A stretch of DNA of 19,853 nt from Rhizobiales bacterium CCH10-E5 (GTDB taxonomy: Bacteria > Pseudomonadota > Alphaproteobacteria > Rhizobiales > Beijerinckiaceae), in NCBI GenBank assembly GCA_001556125.1, contig LSIG01000222.1:1-19853 (forward strand), written 5' to 3'. The notes below the pieces were generated by a model. The model was not told the DNA's origin and searched no databases. It saw only the letters and a list, made by a program, of their open reading frames with translations. Each line of letters begins with the position of its first letter. Position 1 is the first letter of the stretch. The translations under genes and the position numbers were made by a program. Positions 11,089 to 18,314 of this stretch are shown here, piece by piece.

Positions 11089-11496
11089 GTGGCCGTGCAG
11101 GGCGATGGAGCCATGGCGGCGCTGGGCGTCGCGGGCGTCGTCCTCCTGCTCGTCCATATCGCCGCCCAGGTAACGAGCGTCACGCGGGAGCGCGGTTCGG
11201 CCTGGAATGCCGGCCCGCGCGACGACGGGAGCGCCCCCACGGGGAAGTTCGCCGGACGCGCCGACCGCGCGCTGCGGAACTTCCAGGAGACCTTCCCGGC
11301 CTTCGTGCTTCTGGTCGCGCTGCTGATGCTGCGGGATCGCGCGGATGGGATCGGGCTCCTCGGCGGCCTGATCTGGCTGGCGGCGCGGGTGGTCTATCTG
11401 CCGCTCTATCTCGCCGGCGTCCCCCGCCTGCGTACGCTGGTCTGGCTCGTCTCGCTCGCGGGGCTGATGCTGATGGCGGTGCGGGTGGTTTTCTGA
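11089..11496 (+). CDS. MAPEG family small membrane protein
   Basis: The protein has up to 135 residues and four predicted membrane helices, with family marks [14 protein letters not shown] (about 64-77) and [21 protein letters not shown] (about 98-118). MAPEG proteins include eicosanoid and glutathione-handling enzymes, but bacterial members of this short type mostly have no known reaction. GTG 11089 lies 4 bp after the sucB stop. ATG 11113, giving 127 residues and starting right at the first helix, is an equally possible start; neither has a clear Shine-Dalgarno sequence. It sits inside the 2-oxoglutarate dehydrogenase block between E2 and E3, an arrangement I recall from other Rhizobiales. 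Its relation to the complex is unknown. Confidence 0.82.
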   Translation: MAVQGDGAMAALGVAGVVLLLVHIAAQVTSVTRERGSAWNAGPRDDGSAPTGKFAGRADRALRNFQETFPAFVLLVALLMLRDRADGIGLLGGLIWLAARVVYLPLYLAGVPRLRTLVWLVSLAGLMLMAVRVVF

Positions 11497-11605
11497 GGGC
11501 AAGGGAGACGTCCATGGCCATCCGTCCCGTTCGCTTGCGTCCGATCCCGGGCCCGTCCGTCGCCCGAACCTGATATCATCGCCTGAATCTCACGAGAGAA
11601 GCTCC

Positions 11606-13006
11606 ATGTCCTACGATCTCGTCGTCATCGGTACCGGCCCCGGCGGCTATGTCTGCGCCATCCGCGCCGCCCAGCTCGGCCTCAAGGTCGCGGTGGTCGA
11701 GAAGCGCAAGACGCATGGCGGCACCTGCCTCAACGTCGGCTGCATCCCCTCCAAGGCGATGCTGCATGCCTCCGAGATGTTCGAGGAGGCCGCGCACAGC
11801 TTCGGCAAGCTCGGCATCGTCGTCGGCGAGCCCAAGCTCGACCTCAAGGCGATGTTCGCCCACAAGCAGGAGACGGTCGACGCCAACGTCAATGGCGTCA
11901 GCTTCCTGCTGAAGAAGAACAAGATCGAGCCCTTCCACGGCACCGCCTCGATTCCCGGAGCCGGCAAGGTCGTCGTCACCGCTGAGGACGGCTCGACCAA
12001 GGAGCTCGAGACCAAGAACATCGTCATCGCCACCGGCTCCGAGGCCGCCGGGCTGCCGGGCGTGACGATCGACGAGAAGACGGTCGTGACCTCGACGGGG
12101 GCGCTCGAACTCGCCGCCGTTCCGAAGGAGCTGGTCGTGGTCGGCGCCGGCGTGATCGGCCTCGAGATCGGCTCGGTCTGGAGCCGGCTCGGCGCCAAGG
12201 TCACCGTGATCGAATATCTCGACCGCATCCTGCCCGGCATGGACGCCGAGGTCGCCAAGCAGTTCCAGCGCATCCTGGAGAAGCAGGGCTTCACCTTCCG
12301 GCTCGGCGCCAAGGTCACCAAGGTCGAGACGGGCGCCAAGGGCGGCGCGACCCTGACCGTCGAGCCTTCGGCCGGCGGCGAGGCGAGCACGCTGTCCGCC
12401 GACATCGTGCTGGTGGCGATCGGCCGCCGCCCGAATACGGACGGTCTCGGGCTGGAGGGCGCGGGCGTCGCCACCGAGCGCGGTCGCGTCGTCATCGACG
12501 ACCATTTCAAGACCAATGTCGCCGGCATCTATGCCATCGGCGACGTGGTGCGTGGGCCGATGCTGGCGCACAAGGCGGAGGATGAGGGCGTCGCGGTCGC
12601 CGAGATCATCGCAGGCCGAGCCGGCCATGTGAACTATGACGCGATCCCCGGCATCGTCTACACCTCGCCGGAGGTGGCTTCGCTCGGCAAGACCGAGGAA
12701 GAGCTGAAGGCGGCGGGCGTCGACTACAAGGTCGGCAAGTTCCCCTTCACCGCCAATGGCCGCGCCCGCGCCATGCGCCAGACCGACGGCTTCGTGAAGG
12801 TGCTGGCGGACGCCAAGACCGACCGCGTCCTGGGCTGCCACATCATCGGGCCGCGCGCCGGCGATCTGATCGCGGAAGTGACCGTGCTGATGGAGTTCGG
12901 CGGCTCGTCGGAAGACCTCGCCCGCACCTGCCACGCCCATCCGACGCTGGCCGAGACGGTCAAGGAAGCGGCGATGGCCGTCGAGAAGCGCCAGATCCAT
13001 ATGTGA
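11606..13006 (+). CDS. lpdA: Dihydrolipoyl dehydrogenase (E3)
   Basis: E3 reoxidises the dihydrolipoyl groups of SucB and makes NADH. The 466 residues are a full-length class I flavoprotein disulfide reductase. The FAD-binding GTGPGG lies at 9-14, and the redox-active disulfide C41/C46 in [13 protein letters not shown]. The NAD-binding motif GAGVIG is at 180-185 and the second FAD motif YAIGDV at 309-314. The C-terminal dimer domain carries the catalytic H445/E450 in HPTLAE. Start ATG 11606 follows GAGAGAAG at 11594-11601. The 109-bp gap after the MAPEG gene could hold an extra promoter, though I see no clear one. Placement next to sucAB indicates service to the 2-oxoglutarate dehydrogenase complex. 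Confidence 0.98.
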   Translation: MSYDLVVIGTGPGGYVCAIRAAQLGLKVAVVEKRKTHGGTCLNVGCIPSKAMLHASEMFEEAAHSFGKLGIVVGEPKLDLKAMFAHKQETVDANVNGVSFLLKKNKIEPFHGTASIPGAGKVVVTAEDGSTKELETKNIVIATGSEAAGLPGVTIDEKTVVTSTGALELAAVPKELVVVGAGVIGLEIGSVWSRLGAKVTVIEYLDRILPGMDAEVAKQFQRILEKQGFTFRLGAKVTKVETGAKGGATLTVEPSAGGEASTLSADIVLVAIGRRPNTDGLGLEGAGVATERGRVVIDDHFKTNVAGIYAIGDVVRGPMLAHKAEDEGVAVAEIIAGRAGHVNYDAIPGIVYTSPEVASLGKTEEELKAAGVDYKVGKFPFTANGRARAMRQTDGFVKVLADAKTDRVLGCHIIGPRAGDLIAEVTVLMEFGGSSEDLARTCHAHPTLAETVKEAAMAVEKRQIHM

Positions 13007-13014
13007 TCTGGCGC
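12988..13014. terminator. Stem-loop across the lpdA stop codon
   Basis: GCGCCAGATC (12988-12997) pairs perfectly with GATCTGGCGC (13005-13014) around the 7-nt loop CATATGT. The stem contains the last lpdA codons, and the TGA stop (13004-13006) lies at the loop edge. No T-run follows, so it may act as a 3'-end stabiliser or a Rho-assisted terminator for the suc operon rather than as a classical intrinsic terminator. It also separates the operon from the toxin-antitoxin pair. Confidence 0.5.
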
Positions 13015-13054
13015 CGATCTTCGCGTCCGGCCCTGTCTGGTGTAGGATGGGGCC

Positions 13055-13351
13055 ATGACGCGGGATGAGGCCACTGCCGAACTGGCACGACATGCGGACG
13101 CGCTGCGCGCCCGCGGGGCCGAGGCTGCGTATCTGTTCGGCTCGACCGCGCGCGGCGAGTCCCGCGAGGACAGCGATCTCGACGTCTTCATCGACGTCGC
13201 ACCGGGCCGAAAATTCTCGCTGATCGATCTCGCCGGGATGCACGCCTTCCTCGTCGATGCCATTGGAATCGAGATCGATCTGACGACGCGCAACAGCCTG
13301 CATCCCAAGCTCCGCGATCAGATCGAGAGCGAAGCCGTCAGGATCTTCTGA
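13055..13351 (+). CDS. MntA-like nucleotidyltransferase antitoxin (MNT domain)
   Basis: This 98-residue minimal nucleotidyltransferase has the textbook motif GS-x10-DxD: G29-S30, ten residues, then D41-L-D43. The third metal-binding aspartate is D75 in IEIDL. Known MntA antitoxins neutralise HepT toxins by adding AMP to a tyrosine close to the HEPN catalytic motif. All catalytic residues needed for that are seen here. AGGA at 13044-13047 supports ATG 13055. The stop codon overlaps the next start (TGATG at 13349-13353), so it is translationally coupled to the HEPN gene. The pair sits between lpdA and folD, a position suggesting later insertion into a housekeeping region. Confidence 0.9.
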   Translation: MTRDEATAELARHADALRARGAEAAYLFGSTARGESREDSDLDVFIDVAPGRKFSLIDLAGMHAFLVDAIGIEIDLTTRNSLHPKLRDQIESEAVRIF

Positions 13352-13683
13352 TGGCGCGCGACGTCGCCGTCGTCCTGCAAGAAATCCTGGATGCCATCTC
13401 TCTCATCGAGGAGGCTGCGGCCGGGCATGATCTGGCCAGCTTCCGCGCCGACCGGTTTCTCCAACGCGGTACCGAGCGCTTGCTGGAGATCATCTCCGAA
13501 GCGGTGCGGCATCTCCCCGATGACCTTCTCGCAACGCGGAAGGATGTCGATTGGCACGGCATCCGCGCCATCGGAAACCTGACGCGGCACGAGTACTACC
13601 ACATCGATCCGGACATTGTTTGGAATGTCGTCAGTGACGACCTGCCGCCATTGCGGCAGGTGATCGAAGGGTTTCTGGCCTGA
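13351..13683 (+). CDS. HepT-like HEPN domain toxin (DUF86 family)
   Basis: This 110-residue, all-helical protein is of the HepT/DUF86 type, whose characterised members are RNases using an R-x4-6-H motif. The family pattern W..I....N...H.Y..D...W is visible from W68 to W91. The arginine normally preceding N76 is a glycine (G75), giving GNLTRHEYY; H80 and the following HxY tyrosine Y82 are kept. R72 and R79 lie nearby. From memory, a GN-x-x-RHEY variant occurs in many alphaproteobacterial DUF86 proteins, so this may be a subfamily trait, not decay. The start codon overlaps the mntA-like stop by one base. The gene ends 21 bp from the convergent folD stop codon. Confidence 0.88.
   Translation: MARDVAVVLQEILDAISLIEEAAAGHDLASFRADRFLQRGTERLLEIISEAVRHLPDDLLATRKDVDWHGIRAIGNLTRHEYYHIDPDIVWNVVSDDLPPLRQVIEGFLA
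13640..13661. terminator. Strong hairpin inside the 3' end of the HEPN gene
   Basis: ACCTGCCGC (13640-13648) pairs perfectly with GCGGCAGGT (13653-13661) around the 4-nt loop CATT. It lies in coding sequence 20 bases before the HEPN stop codon. Because the HEPN gene and folD converge with only 21 bp between them, this hairpin is the best candidate for a shared transcription-ending structure. No T-run is present on either side, so the function is uncertain. Confidence 0.4.
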
Positions 13684-13704
13684 CAGGGCCGATGGTGATC
13701 CGGA

Positions 13705-14577
13705 TCAGCCGCCCCGCCGCGCCTTGAACGCCGTCAGCGTGTTGCGCAGCAGGCAGGCGATCGTCATCGGGCCGACGCCGCCCGGGACGGGGGTGATCGC
13801 GCCGGCGATCTCGACGGCCTCGGCGAAGGCGACGTCGCCGGTGAGCTTGCCGTCGGGCAGGCGGTTGATGCCGACATCGATGACGGTGGCGCCGGGCTTG
13901 ATCCACTCGCCCCTGACGAAGCCGGGGCGGCCGACGGCGGCGACGACGATGTCGGCGCGGCGCACCACGGCGGCCAGATCCTTCGTGCGCGAATGGGCGA
14001 TCGTCACCGTGCAGTCGGCCTGAAGCAGCAATTGTGCGACGGGGCGGCCGACGAGCTCGGAGCGGCCGATCACCAACGCCTCGAGCCCCGACAGCGCAGG
14101 CAGGACGCTCTTCAGCAGCAGCATCGAGCCCAGCGGCGTGCAGGGCACGAGCAGGTGCTCCGGATCGATCTTGCCGCCGGCGAGGCGGCCGGCATTGAGC
14201 GGGTGCAGCCCGTCGACATCCTTGGCGGGGTCGATGGCGTCGATCACGGCGGCAGTGTCGAGATGCTTCGGCAGCGGTAGCTGCACGAGGATGCCGTCGA
14301 CTGCGTCGTCGGCGTTGAGCTCGGCGAGCTTAGCGAGCAGGGTTTCCTGGCTGGTGTCGGCCGGCAGGCGGTGGGCGACCGAGTTCATGCCGACCTCGAC
14401 CGCCAGCTTCTCCTTGGACGCGACATAGACGCGGCTGGCGGGATCGTCGCCGACCAGCACCACATGCAGGCCGGGCACCCTGCCACTCGCCGCCTTGATG
14501 CCGGCGACCTCAGTCGCAATCTGCGCGCGCAAGGCGGCGGCGATGGCCTTGCCGTCGATCAGTCTGGCCTGCGGCAT
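13705..14577 (-). CDS. folD: Bifunctional methylenetetrahydrofolate dehydrogenase / methenyltetrahydrofolate cyclohydrolase
   Basis: FolD interconverts 5,10-methylene-THF, 5,10-methenyl-THF and 10-formyl-THF with NADP(H), feeding purine and formyl-methionine synthesis. With start ATG 14577 the protein has 290 residues, normal for the family. The catalytic Y51 and K55 lie in YVASKEK, QLPLP is in the substrate cleft, and DVDGLHP follows. The Rossmann motif is [11 protein letters not shown], and the C-terminal signature PGGVGPMT is at 265-272. I chose ATG 14577 because GGAGAG lies 7 nt upstream on the minus strand (plus-strand 14585-14590). The frame stays open to 14637, and ATG 14592 is also possible. 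It is the only clear minus-strand gene here and diverges from the amidohydrolase gene. Confidence 0.97.
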   Translation of the reverse strand: MPQARLIDGKAIAAALRAQIATEVAGIKAASGRVPGLHVVLVGDDPASRVYVASKEKLAVEVGMNSVAHRLPADTSQETLLAKLAELNADDAVDGILVQLPLPKHLDTAAVIDAIDPAKDVDGLHPLNAGRLAGGKIDPEHLLVPCTPLGSMLLLKSVLPALSGLEALVIGRSELVGRPVAQLLLQADCTVTIAHSRTKDLAAVVRRADIVVAAVGRPGFVRGEWIKPGATVIDVGINRLPDGKLTGDVAFAEAVEIAGAITPVPGGVGPMTIACLLRNTLTAFKARRGG

Positions 14578-14687
14578 GGGGACACTCTCCATCGGCGGGA
14601 AGCCGCCCTCATGCGGCGCCGGCTTGCCCGCCGTCAAGCGCGCCGGTATCGATCGTGCATGGCGAGGCCGATGGAGATGCTGTTCCC
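14578..14687. promoter_or_regulatory. Divergent promoter region between folD and the amidohydrolase gene
   Basis: About 110 bases lie between the two divergent starts and must carry the folD promoter on the minus strand and probably one for the rightward genes. I see the folD ribosome-binding site (plus-strand CTCTCC, 14585-14590) and GGAG at 14673-14676 ahead of GTG 14688. No convincing -10/-35 pair, operator palindrome or folate riboswitch is recognisable. Confidence 0.4.
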
Positions 14688-16016
14688 GTGAGTACCGGTT
14701 TCGCCGCTGTGCCGTCCGCCCCGTCCTTTCGCCTGACGGCCGCCCGCGTGCCGCTCTGCCTCGTCGCGGCTGGCGGGCTCGCCGCCGATCGCGACGGGCT
14801 GGCGCTGGTCGATATCGCGCTGGAGGAGGGGCGGATTGCCTCGATCCTGCCGGCGGGCACCGAGGGGCTTGGCGAAGGGCCTGTCGTCGGTCTCGACGGC
14901 GGCATCGTGCTGCCGCGCCTGGTCGATTGCCATATCCATCTCGACAAGGGCCATATCTGGCCGCGCCGGCGCAATCCCGATGGCAGCTTCATGGGCGCGC
15001 TCAACAGCGTCATGGCCGACCGCGAGGCGAATTGGTCGGCAACCGATGTCCGCGGGCGGATGGATTTCGGCCTGCGCTGCGCCTTCGCGCATGGCACGGC
15101 GGCCGTGCGGACGCATATCGATTCGCTGGGCAAGCAGATCGGGATTTCGTGGCCGGTGCTGGCGGAGCTGCGCGCGGAATGGGCGGGGCGGATCGCGATC
15201 CAGGGCTCGCCGCTCTTCGGCATCCAGTTCGCGCTCGACGAAGGCCATGTCCGCGATGTGGTCGCAGCGGTGAAGGCGCATGGCGACCGGCTGTTCGGCT
15301 GTGTCAGCTACATGATCCCCGAACTCGACGCCGCGCTGGACGTGATCTTCCGCACCGCGATCGAGAATGGCTTCGATCTCGACTTCCATGTCGACGAGAC
15401 CAACGATCCGGCCGCGCGCTCGCTGGAGCACATTGCGGACGCGGCGATCCGGCATCGTTTCAAGGGCAAGATCCTGGCCGGGCATTGCTGCTCGCTGGCG
15501 CTGCAGGAGCCGCAGGCCGAGGCGCGCATCATCGCCAAGGTCAGGGAGGCCGGCATCGCGGTGGTCTCGCTGCCGATGTGCAACATGTATCTGCAGGACA
15601 GGACGCCCAGCCGCACCCCGCGCTGGCGCGGCGTCACCGCGCTGCATGAGCTGAAGACGGCGGGCGTGCCGGTGATGATCGCGTCGGACAACACCCGCGA
15701 CCCGTTCTACGCCTATGGTGACCTCGACCTGATTGAGGTGCTGCGCGAGGGCACCCGCATTCTCCAGCTCGACCATGCCGGGACCGACTGGGCCAATGTG
15801 GTGGCGCGGACACCGGCTTCCATCATGGGGCTGGATGGGAAGGGCGTGCTGTCGCCCGGCGGCTCGGCCGACCTGATCCTGACCCGCGCACGCGACTGGA
15901 CCGAGTTCTTCGCCCGCCCCCAATCCGACCGCACGGTGCTGGTGGCCGGCCGCGCGATCGACACGACGCTGCCGGATCATCGCGAGCTGGATCCTCTGAT
16001 GGGTGGGCGGTCGTGA
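14688..16016 (+). CDS. CodA-like amidohydrolase (cytosine deaminase family, substrate uncertain)
   Basis: The protein is a cytoplasmic metal-dependent amidohydrolase with the TIM-barrel metal set of cytosine deaminases. In the 442-residue form these are HxH at H82/H84 (DCHIHLDKG), H234 and E237 in FHVDET, H266 in GHCCS, and the catalytic D334 in [11 protein letters not shown]. coli CodA has matching H61/H63, H214/E217, H246 and D313. Two CodA substrate contacts differ here. The residue after the catalytic Asp is N335, not D314. The AFPQEG segment with Q156 appears replaced by AIQGSPLFG (170-178). A cyclic amide or aminopyrimidine-like substrate is plausible, but cytosine is doubtful. GTG 14688 has GGAG 11 nt upstream; GTG 14655 is an alternative with no ribosome site. 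It leads a group with two flavin enzymes. Confidence 0.85.
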   Translation: MSTGFAAVPSAPSFRLTAARVPLCLVAAGGLAADRDGLALVDIALEEGRIASILPAGTEGLGEGPVVGLDGGIVLPRLVDCHIHLDKGHIWPRRRNPDGSFMGALNSVMADREANWSATDVRGRMDFGLRCAFAHGTAAVRTHIDSLGKQIGISWPVLAELRAEWAGRIAIQGSPLFGIQFALDEGHVRDVVAAVKAHGDRLFGCVSYMIPELDAALDVIFRTAIENGFDLDFHVDETNDPAARSLEHIADAAIRHRFKGKILAGHCCSLALQEPQAEARIIAKVREAGIAVVSLPMCNMYLQDRTPSRTPRWRGVTALHELKTAGVPVMIASDNTRDPFYAYGDLDLIEVLREGTRILQLDHAGTDWANVVARTPASIMGLDGKGVLSPGGSADLILTRARDWTEFFARPQSDRTVLVAGRAIDTTLPDHRELDPLMGGRS

Positions 16017-16036
16017 CGTCCGAACCGTCGATCCAT

Positions 16037-16148
16037 CCTCGACGTCATCCTGGGCGGCCGAAGGCCGGCCCGGGATCCATCGTCGAGCGCATCGCCCTTC
16101 GATGGATCCCGGCGCTTCGCTGCGCTCGCGCCAGGATGACGGTCGAGG
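16037..16148. repeat. Palindromic intergenic element 3
   Basis: The left arm 16037-16082 and the right arm 16100-16148 are inverted copies. They share CCTCGAC, GTCATCCTGG, and CGGGATCCATCG or its complement, separated by 17 bases. The middle of each arm differs but folds locally: GGCC-GAA-GGCC on the left, and GGCGC pairing with GCGCC on the right. The element fills most of the gap between the amidohydrolase and the FAD oxidoreductase genes. An open frame extending the latter gene upstream to 16003 crosses this element and is rejected for that reason. Confidence 0.65.
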
Positions 16149-16188
16149 GGATCGAAGGGGTCGAGCCAACCTGGGAAACGCGAGAGCC

Positions 16189-17613
16189 ATGACCACCCGC
16201 TACGACATCGCCGCGCTCAAGGCCCGCCTCGGCTCTATCCGCAGCGAGGACAATCCGGCGCTGGTGAAGCAGAAGAGCCGCGACTTCTTCTGGTACTCGC
16301 CGGTGCTGAAGCGGCAGCTCGACCATGTCACCGCCGATCTGGTGGTTTCGCCCACGAGCGAGGCGCAGGTGCTGGAGGTGCTCGCCGCCTGCCATGCGCT
16401 CGGCATCCCGGTGACGCCGCGCGGCACGGGCACGGGCAATTACGGCCAGGCGATGCCGCTCTCGGGCGGGGTGCTGCTCGATCTCTCGGGCTTCGACAAG
16501 GTGCTCGACATCGCGCCGGGGCGCTATGTCGCCGAGCCCGGGGCGATCATGGCGCGGATCGACGAGCAGACGCGGGCGCATTCGCGGCAGGAATTGCGGC
16601 TGCACCCCTCGACCTACCAGACGGCCTCGATCGGCGGCTTCATCGCGGGCGGTTCGGGCGGCGTCGGCTCGATCAAATGGGGTGGCCTGCGCGACTGGGG
16701 CAACATCATCCGGCTCCGGGTCGCGACGATGGAGGCGAGCCCCCGCATCCTCGAACTCCAGGGCGAGGATTTGCACAAGGTCGCCCATGCCTATGGCACC
16801 AACGGCATCATCACGCAGGTCGAGATGCCGCTCGGGCCGGCCTATGAGTGGGTCGACGCGATCCTCGGCTTCGACAGTCTGCGCGGCGCGACGGAGTTCG
16901 CCAACAGTCTCGGCGAGCAGGACGGGCTGGCGCTGAAGAATCTTTGCGTTGTCGCGGCGCCCGCGCCGCACGACTATTTCCTGCGCCACCGCAAGTTCCT
17001 GCCGCGCGACAGCCATCTCGTCATCGTCATGGTCGCCGATTTCGCGGTCGAGTCGCTGCTCGCCTATGCGCGGCGCTTCAAGGGCGCGGAACTGCTGCTG
17101 CGCTCGGACAAGCTGTCGGCGGAGGAGGCGAAGGGCCTGCCGCCGGCTTATGAGCTGGGCTGGAACCACACCACGCTGCGGGCGCTGCGGGTCGATCCCG
17201 CGATCACCTATCTGCAGGTGCTCTATCCCTTCCCGAACCAGGTCGATCTGGTCGATCGCATCCATGCCCGCTTCGGCGACGAGGTGATCTGCCATCTCGA
17301 ATTCGTCCGCTTCGACGGCAAGGTCACCTGCTTCGGCCTGCCATTGGTGCGCTTCACCACGGAGGAGCGGCTGGAGGAGATCATGACGATCCATGAAGAG
17401 ATGGGCGCGCCGATCTTCAACCCGCACCGCTACACGCTGGAGGAGGGCGGCATGAAGCAGACCGACGAGGCGCAGCTGTCCTTCAAGCGCGAGGCGGACC
17501 CGCAGGGCCTGCTCAACCCGGGCAAGATGATCGCCTGGGAGGATCCCTCCTATGATTACAAGGCGGGCGGCACCTTCCTGTTCCGCAGCCTCTCCGAAGC
17601 CGGGGTCGGCTGA
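16189..17613 (+). CDS. FAD-binding oxidoreductase (VAO/PCMH family)
   Basis: This is a 474-residue flavoprotein of the vanillyl-alcohol-oxidase type. The FAD_binding_4 domain spans about 50-220, with VSPTSEAQVLEVLAAC, then the FAD pyrophosphate loop TPRGTGTGNYGQ (76-87) and LSGGVLLDLS. Further marks are SIGGFIAGGSGGVGS and the closing GTNGIITQVEMPLG. The C-terminal half (about 230-474) ends in the family-like LNPGKM. I see no Fe-S cysteine cluster and no signal peptide, so it should be a soluble dehydrogenase or oxidase acting on a hydroxy-acid-like or cyclic substrate that I cannot name. The start is ATG 16189, because the open frame upstream of it is only the palindromic repeat. It is coupled to the next gene, which begins 2 bp after its stop codon. 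Confidence 0.87.
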   Translation: MTTRYDIAALKARLGSIRSEDNPALVKQKSRDFFWYSPVLKRQLDHVTADLVVSPTSEAQVLEVLAACHALGIPVTPRGTGTGNYGQAMPLSGGVLLDLSGFDKVLDIAPGRYVAEPGAIMARIDEQTRAHSRQELRLHPSTYQTASIGGFIAGGSGGVGSIKWGGLRDWGNIIRLRVATMEASPRILELQGEDLHKVAHAYGTNGIITQVEMPLGPAYEWVDAILGFDSLRGATEFANSLGEQDGLALKNLCVVAAPAPHDYFLRHRKFLPRDSHLVIVMVADFAVESLLAYARRFKGAELLLRSDKLSAEEAKGLPPAYELGWNHTTLRALRVDPAITYLQVLYPFPNQVDLVDRIHARFGDEVICHLEFVRFDGKVTCFGLPLVRFTTEERLEEIMTIHEEMGAPIFNPHRYTLEEGGMKQTDEAQLSFKREADPQGLLNPGKMIAWEDPSYDYKAGGTFLFRSLSEAGVG

Positions 17614-17615
17614 GG

Positions 17616-18197
17616 ATGCGCGTCCTCGTCCTCTACGCCCATCCCAATCCCGAGAGCTTCGGCGCCGCGCTGCATGGCACGGTCGTCGAGGCTTTGAGGG
17701 CGGCGGGGCACGAGGTCGATGATTGCGATCTGTATTCCGAGGGGTTCGATCCGGTGCTGAGCCGGGCCGAGCGGGTCGGCTATCACGACCTCGCCACGAA
17801 CACCGATCCGGTTGCCGGCTATGTCGCCCGCGTCCAGGCGGCGGAGGCGCTGGTGCTGTGCTTCCCGGTCTGGAATTTCGGCTATCCGGCGATCCTCAAG
17901 GGCTTCTTCGACCGCGTCTTCCTCCCGGGCATCTCGTTCAAGCTCGTCGACGGCAAGGTCCGGCCCAATCTCTGGAACATTCGCCGGCTCGTCGCCGTCA
18001 CCACCTATGGCGGAACGCACTGGCGGGCGTTGCTGATGGGGGACCCGCCACGCAAGGCGGTCTGCCGCGTGCTGCGGGCGGTGTGCCACCCGACAGCGCG
18101 GCCGCGCTATCTCGCCCATTACGACATGAACCGGGCGACTCCGGAGGGGCGGGCGGCTTTTCTGGCGAGGGTCGAGGCGCAGATGCGCGCTCTGTGA
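17616..18197 (+). CDS. NAD(P)H-dependent oxidoreductase, flavodoxin-like fold
   Basis: This 193-residue protein is of the Flavodoxin_2 group, which includes NQO1/MdaB-type quinone reductases and KefF. The N-terminal phosphate-binding strand and loop LVLYAHPNPESF (about 4-15) binds the flavin phosphate. FPVWNFGYPAILKGFFDRVF (83-102) is the hallmark of the family, and VTTYGG (128-133) is the second flavin loop. It is soluble, with no signal peptide. The start ATG 17616 lies 2 bp after the FAD oxidoreductase stop codon, so the two are co-translated. It may pass electrons between NAD(P)H and a quinone or the partner flavoenzyme's product. The substrate is unknown. Confidence 0.88.
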   Translation: MRVLVLYAHPNPESFGAALHGTVVEALRAAGHEVDDCDLYSEGFDPVLSRAERVGYHDLATNTDPVAGYVARVQAAEALVLCFPVWNFGYPAILKGFFDRVFLPGISFKLVDGKVRPNLWNIRRLVAVTTYGGTHWRALLMGDPPRKAVCRVLRAVCHPTARPRYLAHYDMNRATPEGRAAFLARVEAQMRAL

Positions 18198-18266
18198 CAG
18201 CGCGGCCGGAACTGTCATCACACCGTCATCTTGCCGGGCGAACACGCAGCCGGCGAAGCGACTTCC

Positions 18267-18284
18267 TGATCCGCATAAGGATCA
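18267..18284. promoter_or_regulatory. Inverted repeat TGATCC-N6-GGATCA, candidate MarR operator
   Basis: TGATCC (18267-18272) and GGATCA (18279-18284) are perfect 6-bp arms around GCATAA, an 18-bp site typical in size for a MarR dimer. It lies 30 bp before the MarR start codon in the 117-bp gap after the oxidoreductase gene, where the promoter of the regulator would be expected. Autoregulation is inferred from position. Confidence 0.4.
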
Positions 18285-18314
18285 AGCCCGGAGTTGAGCT
18301 GGGGAGCGAGCGAG

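Noticed and set aside
11497..11605. Search for a separate lpdA promoter or small RNA in the gap after the MAPEG gene
   Set aside because: Only an 8-bp TGATATCA palindrome and the ribosome-binding site are visible; nothing supports a promoter or RNA gene.
13696..13707. Perfect 12-bp palindrome TGATCCGGATCA at the folD stop codon, sharing half-sites with the repeat before the MarR gene
   Set aside because: The spacing differs (0 versus 6 bp) and it lies at a gene end between convergent genes; the shared half-site is most likely coincidence.
14578..14637. Longer folD start
   Set aside because: ATG 14577 has GGAGAG 7 nt upstream and gives the normal 290-residue length; the added residues do not resemble FolD.
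16003..16188. Upstream extension of the FAD oxidoreductase frame by 62 codons
   Set aside because: It overlaps the end of the amidohydrolase gene and translates palindromic element 3; ATG 16189 gives the family-like N-terminus.
14634..16196. A minus-strand frame opposite the amidohydrolase gene
   Set aside because: The opposite strand carries the intact amidohydrolase motifs; this frame has no domain and crosses palindromic element 3.
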